A stretch of DNA of 64,000 bases, taken from NCBI GenBank assembly GCA_963920665.1, contig OY987265.1:10607001-10671000 (forward strand). Direction: 5' to 3'. Under the pieces are notes generated by a model, which was given only the letters and a program-made list of their open reading frames with translations, made no database searches and was not told the DNA's origin. How positions within the stretch are numbered: the stretch's first letter is position 1; each line of letters begins with the position of its first letter. Of the stretch, positions 56,326 to 64,000 are shown in pieces. The stretch is from Straminergon stramineum (lineage: Eukaryota; Streptophyta; Bryopsida; Hypnales; Calliergonaceae). The position numbers and the translations under genes were made by a program.

Positions 56326-57106
56326 TCAAATGCCTATGCACAATTTCGAAGAAGATGAGCCCTCCGGAGCCATAACTCCCCTGCAAGCCTAGATTCTAGG
56401 ATTTCTCTAAGAACCGAAACACAGAACAACGGATTTGCCGATCACTACACAAGTTCTCGATCCTCGGAGAAGAGCGACCTAAGCAACGCAATTGACCTTC
56501 GAACGAATTCGCACAGAGTCGATGGGCTTACTCTTTGCAGGCTTTGGACGCCGGGGGTATGTTATCCAAGGAATTCAGCTCCTCCTGCAAAAAGAGAACA
56601 AGAGCACACTCAATGTATTGGAGTGAGCACCACTCAACTTGTGCTTGCATTACTCCAAGAGCCTCTCTCGTAACATCCTAACCCCTAAAAGCCTGTCGTT
56701 GTCTGAGCCGCTTTTGAGTAGATCATACGAGAGCATTCATTAGTTAAAACTTCTCATTTATTTTCTCACCAACACAAAGCTGATCGCCACTTATTCTCCT
56801 CATAGAAAACTTAACCGCAAGAGACCTATAATTTCCAAAATATACTCAACCCAATTGGTAATTCTAAACCACAAATCCTTGACCATTTAGAGGCTATTGA
56901 ATAATTGCAAATTGCAAATCCTTCCCCAAGCACATGAAATAGAAATTAGGGCAACTCCTAGCGTGGCACACCTGGAGCAGCTGCATTTCGTTGTTCAGTA
57001 GCTGCAGTTCACGGTTCCGTCCACGAATCACAATAGACGAGCCAGTGGGAGCAGACGATGGCTGCGGCTGCGGCATGGGCGCAAACGGGATGGTGGAAGT
57101 CGTCAT
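56326..57106 (-). CDS. heterotrimeric G-protein gamma subunit, short form
   Basis: Three minus-strand exons: 57106-56972, 56584-56532, 56380-56326; 80 aa, in phase with GT-AG sites. A Pro/Ser-rich start (PMPQPQPSSAPTG) is followed by a coiled-coil stretch (RNRELQLLNNEMQLLQ, then EELNSLDNIPP) and SKACKE. This matches the layout of plant Arabidopsis AGG1/AGG2, where the coiled coil pairs with G-beta and a Cys-Lys/Glu-Glu segment follows. The end KLCIGI is a CaaX box for prenylation and membrane attachment. Unusual: the DPLLP segment that normally follows the coiled coil is missing and exon 3 passes straight to the CaaX. ATG 57106 is the first after an in-frame stop. The last exon rests on a single splice choice. 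Confidence 0.65.
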
Positions 57107-57460
57107 TGACGAAGACGAGGAACCTGCTGCACTGGATCGATTGATTGCTGCGATCCTGCTGACTACATTTTACCACAGTCGCACTTGATGAGCTTCTACA
57201 GGGAATCCCCGTAATCACGAGACGCCATAGCCGGAACTTCCAACACTCGAGGAACGCGCACGCAACCTGAATGGGATAATGGCAGCTCTAAACCCTAAAA
57301 ATACACTCTAGATTATTCTCGATCATGTCATGGTTTACCGACATCAACAACATTGATCCTTATCTTAGAATTGGAAAGATCCATTTCTCTTCTGAGGTTA
57401 ACTGTAGTTACTGCACCGGTTTAGGGTTTTTATTTTCATTAATTCAAATATAGGCAAAGC
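57107..57460 (-). promoter_or_regulatory. upstream region of the G-gamma gene
   Basis: CpG-bearing sequence with a telo-box (aaaccctaaaa near 57292) upstream of the minus-strand ATG. A second telo-box-like gggttttt lies near 57424. It is the likely promoter and leader; beyond about 57480 repeats resume. Confidence 0.45.
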
Positions 57461-57477
57461 AATGTTCGGGGATAACC

Positions 57478-57695
57478 GCCGGTTAATTCATTATGAGCCG
57501 GTGGAATTGGGTAAAAAAATGGTTTCAATTTGAAAACATTGTGAAAAAATAGGTAAAAAGTCTATAAAATATCTAATTGGGAGTAAAAAATAGAGAGAAA
57601 ATCATACTTGGTACATGGTAAAATAGTTCAATAAGGAAATTAGAGGAAGATAGTTGGTAAAACTCAAAAAATATCATGAATGTTGGGGCTACATA
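57478..57695 (+). repeat. dispersed repeat, copy 2 of a pair
   Basis: Partner of the copy at 34535-34745. Here the left edge keeps ccgccggttaattcat and gagccggtggaattggg, so this copy is less deaminated at its border with the gene island. No frame is present. Confidence 0.65.
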
Positions 57696-60600
57696 GAAAG
57701 CGGTCTCTAATAGTGTGGTGTAGCCCTTTTTTTAACTTTTTGAGAAAGTGTTAGAGTGACAATTACTAAAAATTTGGTGAAGTATTGTATTTCTACATTC
57801 ATCCATCTTTTAAACCAAAAAATACTTTTCAATAATATTCATACCACACTTTTTCATCCAAATTTGGTGAATTCATCCACATTTTAAATAGAAATGGAAA
57901 ATTTTTTGGCAAAAAAAGAATACTTTTTTTGGTGAAAAGTAGACATTTTTTTTGGAATGGTGCAATCTGGCCACATAGTGCCAAAAAAAAAGGGGTTGGT
58001 GTGGTGAAGCTATTTTCATCTATTGATATACTTAGATGAAACATAGAAATAATTCATTCCAAAGTGTAGAAATTCTTTTACAATAAAGTGATATTGTCCC
58101 TAGATTTTGTAGCAATTGAATGATTTCATCCCAAATAGGAAAATTTATTGCTAAATATTTGCTAAAATTAAATTTGTGTAACTTTTGATCTATAAATAGC
58201 TCTAGAAAAAACACTAAATTGTCCTTTATTCCTAAAGTTCCTTGACAATATTATTCCCAAAAACACTCAGAATGGGTCATTTTGATGGCAAAGGCCAAAA
58301 TAACTTACCAAAATTTATTGTCATTGTAAAATTCAATTTTGTAGCAATTAATACAATGTATTAGTATTTCAATCTTGCATTGATTTGATCCTTGAAGGAT
58401 TCTAAATACATGGCGGATGCACTCTAAACACCTTTGTAGTTTGTAGGAAAGAAAAGTTTAATTGGAGGCTTAGGTGAAAGGTTATGTTGCCCGAAGAAAT
58501 TCGGGTAGCTTAGGCATCATTTGCAAAATTCCTCATTTAATTCTGAAATTTGGTATATATGTAACTACCATAATATAGTATACAATTGGCAAAAAAGAAC
58601 TTAAAGTAATAAATCTCACTCCAAGAGGGGTCAAAACTCTACCAACCCTATCAAGCAATTTTGAAAAAAACAACATTTTTTTCTAACTTTAAATGCTATA
58701 ATCCTTCACTATGTATATTAAAAAAAATTCCCTTAAGTATTTTGAAGGTTTGGCACAAAAATTTCACCATATTTTGTTCAAAAAAACAAATTTCCTATTG
58801 CACAACAAATTATCAAAAAATGACTAGTGCATTCCAAATTACTTGATCTTGTTGTATAACATGGTGATTTAGAGTAATATAACCTCCTTATTTGCTTTTG
58901 AACTTTTGCATGAGTATTCCTAATAAAATGTAGTACTTGATGGTGTAGAGTTCCAATTTTGTGTAGAGAGAAAATTTTAACCCTAGAGGGCCCATTTTGC
59001 AAGGATGAAAAGAAGTTCACTATCTCATTTCAAATGTTATGATCTTTCAATCCACTTAGTCAAATGGGGTGAAATTTTTTCCACACATGGACATAATGTT
59101 CTAATACACTTTTGTATGGTTGAAGTTTAATAAAAATATTTTATTTTCAATTTTGGTCAATGCACTAAAAAGTGGTGGTTTTCAACAACTTCTCTTTGAA
59201 AACTACCTTGGATCCTTTAGAGGTTAAGAGTAGAAAGACAAATTTTTCACAAACATCAAAGTGTCATTTTGAAATTAGAAGAATTTTGATGTAAATACTT
59301 GTCCTTTCATAACTAAGCTTTAGGTCTTTTGTAATTCTTCTTAAGAAGATGGAACATCCTTCATCAAAAATATTAATTAAATAATTGGCTACTTAACTTG
59401 AGAATTGTGGATTATAGGCCTAAATTTCTCTTCAATTTAAAAAAATTTGTGCACCATTATACAATTTGTCATTCATTTAGCCCCATACTTCCATGGCTTT
59501 GATGGCTCAAGAAAAGAACAAAAAATATTGAAAATGAAGCTCTTTATTCGTGTGTTCTTCATTTTGTATAAAGCTAAGGAAATTCTTCATACTTATTTAA
59601 TCATATTATAATACACTTCATTTATTCTACACTGTCAAGTACTACATCTTGTTAGGGACACTCATACAAAATTTCAAAAGCAAATAAGGAAGTTACCTTA
59701 CTCTAAATCACCATGTAGTACAAGGAGATCAAGTAATCCAGCAATATAGTGTGAGTCATTTTTTGATGATTTTTTTGTGCATTGGGGAACTTATTTTTAG
59801 AAATTTGTATGGTGTAAACATAGTACTAAATATTCAAAATATTTGAGGGAAAAAACCTTTGATTATATAGAATGTAAGATATTAGCTTTTGAAGTCAGAA
59901 GAGAATATGTATTTTTTCAAAATTGCCCGATAGGGTTATTATCCCTCTTAGAATGAGATTTTTTACTTTAAGTTTTTTTTGACAATTGTATAATAAATTA
60001 TGTTAGTAACATATTTGCATGCCAAATCTAGAAGTAGATGATGAATTTAGTAAAAGATGCTCTAACTTCCTAGATTTTTTAGGCAATATAACTTTTAATT
60101 TCAATATTTGATCAAGTTTTGTTGAGTCTCACAAAGATGGTGAATGTCTTCATTGTGTCAAATATTTAGGAACATTTGTTCATTTTGACTTCATCATCAC
60201 CTACCTAAATTCCAATTGTCCCTTGAATAGGCACTTGGTCCTTAAGGAGTTAAGAAATTTTTATCTTTACAATGATCTTGAAAGCCCAATTCTAGACACA
60301 TCATCATGTTTTTTGAGTATTTGATAAAGAAAGTGCATGAACTGAAGTATACAATACTGACAAATGTTTGTATTCATGCAAGTAGGGATCCAATGACATA
60401 TAATGCTCCTAATTTGAATTATTATTGAACTTTTTACATGTCTCAAAAGCTACAAAATGATCCTATAGATATTTTCTATGTGTATGGTAAGATATAGTGT
60501 CAATATGATAAGGCTTAGATATTGAAGTTACATTCAATTAAGAGACAATATTGTCAAATTATCAATTTAGTGGCGTATATCTTGCCATATTTCAAAACAT

Positions 60601-60999
60601 AATTCACATTTTAAGAGACAAATATACTACTATATATATGATTCTTTACAAACCTTTAAACATTAAACAAAATGACTTAAAGAAATGTGAGCTTATGTTC
60701 TAGAACACAAATGAATATTGTTGATACATGAGAGGGGAATTGTTAAATGGATAATAATGTGGATATTGTACCCCTGGGTCAATTTCAATACTTTTGTGTC
60801 AAAATGGTTAATTTGGGAATTTAGACTACACAAAATGTCATTTTTTCATTCTCAAATTATTCAAAATATTTTTAATTTTAGTGTTTTAGATTTCAAAATG
60901 AATTATAGACCTTCAAATAAAATTTTCTTTATTCTTTGGATATTGGTCTACAAATTTATAAAATGTTGGACATGCTTCAAATTTTGCTTAATTATTTAC
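57696..60999. other. A/T-rich decayed repeats, no gene seen
   Basis: Homogeneous A/T-rich, CpG-poor DNA with many homopolymer A and T runs. No open frame of gene quality, no clear terminal repeats and no RNA gene recognised. Confidence 0.65.
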
Positions 61000-61324
61000 A
61001 AAACTGACCCGGACATAGGGTACAGTATGTCTATCCTACAGAAGGACAAAATTCTATACCTGCCCCAAAATGTTCCTTGTAGCTACATATCACGAGATCC
61101 CTGCCTAGCACAATGCACACGCCGTGAGCGGCACCACTACAGCAGCAACAGTAAGCTTTCCAAGTGGACGCGACCAGCGCGAGCAGTGCGCACAACGCTC
61201 GCATTCCAGTCTTGCGCTTCACAGCCCATCTAGCTTAACTCAACTTCCTCTCATTCTTCATCATCTCCTTCTTCCTCACTTGTTTCCTTAGACCTTTCCT
61301 CCCGTTGCAGTATCTGTGGTAGCT
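61000..61324 (+). promoter_or_regulatory. promoter/leader of the starch-related gene
   Basis: CpG returns at about 61000. A CT-rich tract (cctctcattcttcatcatct and onwards, 61246-61300) just before the start is typical of plant 5' leaders. No TATA box is placed with confidence. Confidence 0.45.
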
Positions 61325-62959
61325 ATGGTGATTCCCTTGCACCTCCAGCCCCCTCGCCACACCTCTCCCCTCTTCCCTGCTCTCCCCTCCTCTCGTCACC
61401 TCTCCATTACTCCCTCCCGCTTCGTCCTCTCCCCCCGATGTCTGGCTCCCGATGCCTCTTCTTCAACCCCAACCTCCGAATCTCGACTCTGGACTTCCTT
61501 CATGCACGCGAACTCCCCCGCTCCCCACTCGGAAGCCCCCGCGCGCTCGCCTCCCCCGGAATCAGCTCCCCGGCTACCCCACGTGCAGAAATTTTGCTTC
61601 CACGCGCAGCCGTCTTGTAAGGTCGGAATGGCCATCGCTAATTCCTCCCAATCTCCGTTGGTTTCGTGGCTCTTAGCTGGGAAGATCTTGTGTGCTGATT
61701 GTCTGTGTTGATCGTCTTCTTTGTTGTGTTGGGATGTGTGCAGGTTCAGGTGGCTGTGAGGAAAGCGGGAGGGAATAAGTTTGTTGTGGAGATTGGAGTT
61801 GATACGGGAGGCATGTTTCCCGAATGTGAGGAGCCTTTGAAACTGCATTGGGTGAGCATTTGGGGCGCAATTGCAATGGAAGGGATCGGGGGTCTTCAGG
61901 GATTGAGCAATTGTTTAGATTTGTCTGAAATTTGAATATCATGCAGATTTTCTTGGAAGTTGAATTCTAAGTGTAAGTATGTTCAAATTTTATTTGGAAG
62001 GGAGTTCCCAGGTTGATGAGGTCGACCTACTTCATAGTTAGATGTGGACTCTATATTTTTTGACCAAGCAGTTCGGAGGGTAGTAATGTAAATTCTCCAT
62101 TCACCATTCAGCAATGGAGTCACACATAGTACTAATCAAAGTACACTTGTGTGGTCAATGGAGTTTCTACTGTGATGTATGGCTAAGGGCGCCTCTCCTT
62201 TAGTCGTTTCAAGAAGACGTCTGATATTCCATGTTCTACCGTTTTTAACTTTCCTGGAATTTGAATTCCGGGTCCAAATTTCCTGGAAATTGAATTTGGT
62301 TTGAATTTGAATAGCTTTCAAATTGCGTGAATTTAGAATGTGGTTCGAATTTGAACACTATTCAAATGTTCCTGGCATACGAATTTGGATTTATGTTCAA
62401 ATATGCCTGGAAGCAGTGAGCATCGGGTTTGATGAGGTCACGTTTATATATTGATTGATATAAACGGGTGATGGCAGGGCCTTTTCAGGTCCGATTCTAC
62501 GGAGTGGGTGTTACTGGAACCAGATGAAGCTCCCGGTGGCACTGTCATCATGGATGGGGTGTAAATCTCTGAAACCTTGCGTTCTTTAAAGCGTTTTTCA
62601 CAAGGCTCACAGTTGCTGATTCTTGTAAAGAGCTTCATATGTTGAGGAGATTCAAGATCAGGTCCACAAGGTTACGATCGCCATCAGGATCATTTTGTGT
62701 GCTAAGTATATTTCTTGGCAGGAACTGTGATCGGGTGACTCTAAGGAAGTGTAATGAGGGATGGTCGTTTCAGTCAAAATGGTATTAAAGCATTGCTCGC
62801 TGTTGACAGGGTTGAAGCGATGCAGACGCCCTTTCTGGTCGACTCTCAGGGTCTGCAGTCACTGAGTTTAACCTTCAATGCGACTATGGCTCCTTTTTTT
62901 GTGAATTTCGTGCTTCTGAAGCCGGCAACCACAGCACAGGAGGAAGACATTTGGATCAG
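61325..62959 (+). CDS. plastid starch-debranching isoamylase-like, 5' part only
   Basis: Four exons in phase: 61325-61621, 61744-61851, 62478-62560, 62810-62959, ending in phase 2 at a GTAAAT donor; 212 codons so far. Residues 1-95 are rich in Ser, Pro, Arg and poor in acidic residues, like a plastid transit peptide. Then follow KVQVAVRKAGG, LKLHWGLFRSD (about 131-141) and EWVLLEPDEAPGGTV. The last exon reads TPFLVDSQ, then MAPFFVNFVLLKP and WIR. This order resembles the N-terminal region of plant isoamylases, especially the ISA2 type, from memory of the family. A CBM45-containing enzyme (GWD or AMY3) also has LHWG and is the main alternative. No CBM48 or GH13 exon is found before the window ends, so the gene is cut by the window or by repeats. 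Angiosperm ISA2 is intronless, so the introns are notable. Confidence 0.5.
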
Positions 62960-64000
62960 GTAAATTTTCAGACCCCCTCATTATTTATGATGCTAGCAGT
63001 GAATCAGGAATAAACCTGCTCGCACCTGCCTTTCCAAAGTTTGCACTGAAATGGACTAGGTAAATGGCAATTAAGGACATGTTTATTCCAAACAATTTGC
63101 AAGTTAATATTCATCAAGCCGCTGGGTGGTGAGGTAGGCACTACACTCTAACCTCCTTAATCTGACTGGTTGGGAGACAGTTATAGTACAAGTCAAATAG
63201 TTTGAATGTGAGACAAGTTTGCTGCAGACAATGAGATTGTGGCAAGTGGACAAGATATTTGAGAATGTCATTGAAGAGAGGGTCAGATTAAAGAGGTCTG
63301 AGTGTAACTTGCAAATTGCCATGTCCTTGGTTTCTATTACCAAAATCATGATGCAAATGGCATTTATCAAGCCACAACCAAAATCAGATTCTTCCAAATT
63401 AAACGTTTGTAGTTAAATCTGCAAAATCCAATTGTAGGATCTTGGAGATCATGTATTGTTTGATCTACTCTTTAACCTTTAAAATCCCAAAGCCCACTTA
63501 GGAGAGCAATGGGAATTTGGGAATTTGGGTAGGCTTGTATGATCACAATTTTTGGTATGATTTTTTGAATCTTTTTCTCAAGATAGAAATATTTCAATAT
63601 CTGTCTAAGAACAAAAGTTATGCAACCAAATCCTCAAATAGTTGAATTTGGGCAGTATAATAAAATCATAAAAACTTGAACCTAATAGAAAAAAATTTCC
63701 TCATATAATACATTTTTCTCTATTTGGAAATCTTTGACTCATTCAATTTGGATAAGTGACAAGAAAGTTATGGAACATTTTGTTTTGTGGGTGTTCATAG
63801 CATCTTTGTGAAAAAATAACATAGTGGCTTTGTTTTATAATTCAATTTTCATAAGTTTTAAAAAAAAGTTTTGTAGGATATAGTTTGCTTACTAGAACAA
63901 TCTCATAGTTGGGATTAGTGTGTTTCAATCCCATCTGAGAACTATTCATGATTTAGTTTTTCTTTCCATCTCTAACCTATTTCTACTTTAAAAAAAATTG
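62960..64000. other. large intron or truncated gene end, with repeats
   Basis: After the last donor at 62960 the sequence keeps moderate composition to about 63420 and then becomes A/T-rich repeat DNA to the window end. I looked for a continuing isoamylase exon and saw none. Either a long intron starts here or the gene has been interrupted. Confidence 0.5.
63540..63990 (+). repeat. dispersed degenerate repeat, copy 2
   Basis: Partner of 14450-14930, with the landmarks in the same order: gactcattcaatttggat, aaagttatgg, gtaggatatagtttgctta, ttgggattag and tttcaat. No coding content survives. Confidence 0.5.

Noticed and set aside
56145..56375. Plus-strand frame of 76 codons ending near the G-gamma last exon
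   Set aside because: It overlaps the proposed CaaX exon in antisense, lacks recognised motifs and has no fitting neighbours. It stays a minor alternative if the G-gamma model fails.

Overview
The window looks like a chromosomal segment of a non-flowering land plant, probably a moss or other bryophyte. The evidence is: short GT-AG introns (about 75 to 650 nt), plant-specific families (a DUF936 protein, a rhodanese-FSH fusion, a plant GT29 protein, a plant-type G-gamma), telo-box motifs (AAACCCTA) near gene starts, and spliced rather than single-exon structure in the starch-related gene. The species cannot be fixed from the sequence alone.

Base composition alternates sharply. Gene islands keep CpG and are 45-60% GC at their 5' ends. 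Between them lie kilobases of A/T-rich, nearly CpG-free DNA full of decayed repeats (1-6.3 kb, 12.6-15.9 kb, 32.6-44.3 kb, 49.6-52.6 kb, 57.5-61 kb, 63-64 kb), as expected of old methylated transposons losing C to T.

Layout, left to right: an RNF216-type RBR E3 ligase (+, 12 exons, 605 aa); a rhodanese/FSH hydrolase fusion like Arabidopsis STR6 (-, 8 exons, 615 aa) sharing a roughly 1-kb head-to-head promoter with a GT29 sialyltransferase-like gene (+, 11 exons, 381 aa); a DUF936 protein (-, 6 exons, 887 aa) tail-to-tail with the latter; a 13-kb repeat desert with an LTR, a 101-bp-arm foldback and a MITE; a PP1 catalytic subunit (-, 3 exons, 326 aa); an orphan exon; an unrecognised gene or gene remnant (+, 53.4-54.4 kb); a very short G-protein gamma candidate (-, 3 exons, 80 aa, CaaX end); and the 5' part of a plastid starch-metabolism gene, best guess isoamylase (+), whose remainder is not seen before the window ends. 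All exon coordinates were derived by reading splice sites and checking phase by hand; the strong models keep frame through every junction.

The genes do not form a pathway; this is ordinary eukaryotic gene order. I found no convincing new defence or biosynthetic system. The most interesting leads are the truncated G-gamma, the uORF made by a local duplication upstream of the STR6-like start, the long foldback, the terminal-inverted-repeat elements, the GC-AG intron, and the unrecognised coding-like segments at 44.5, 49.4 and 53.4-54.4 kb.
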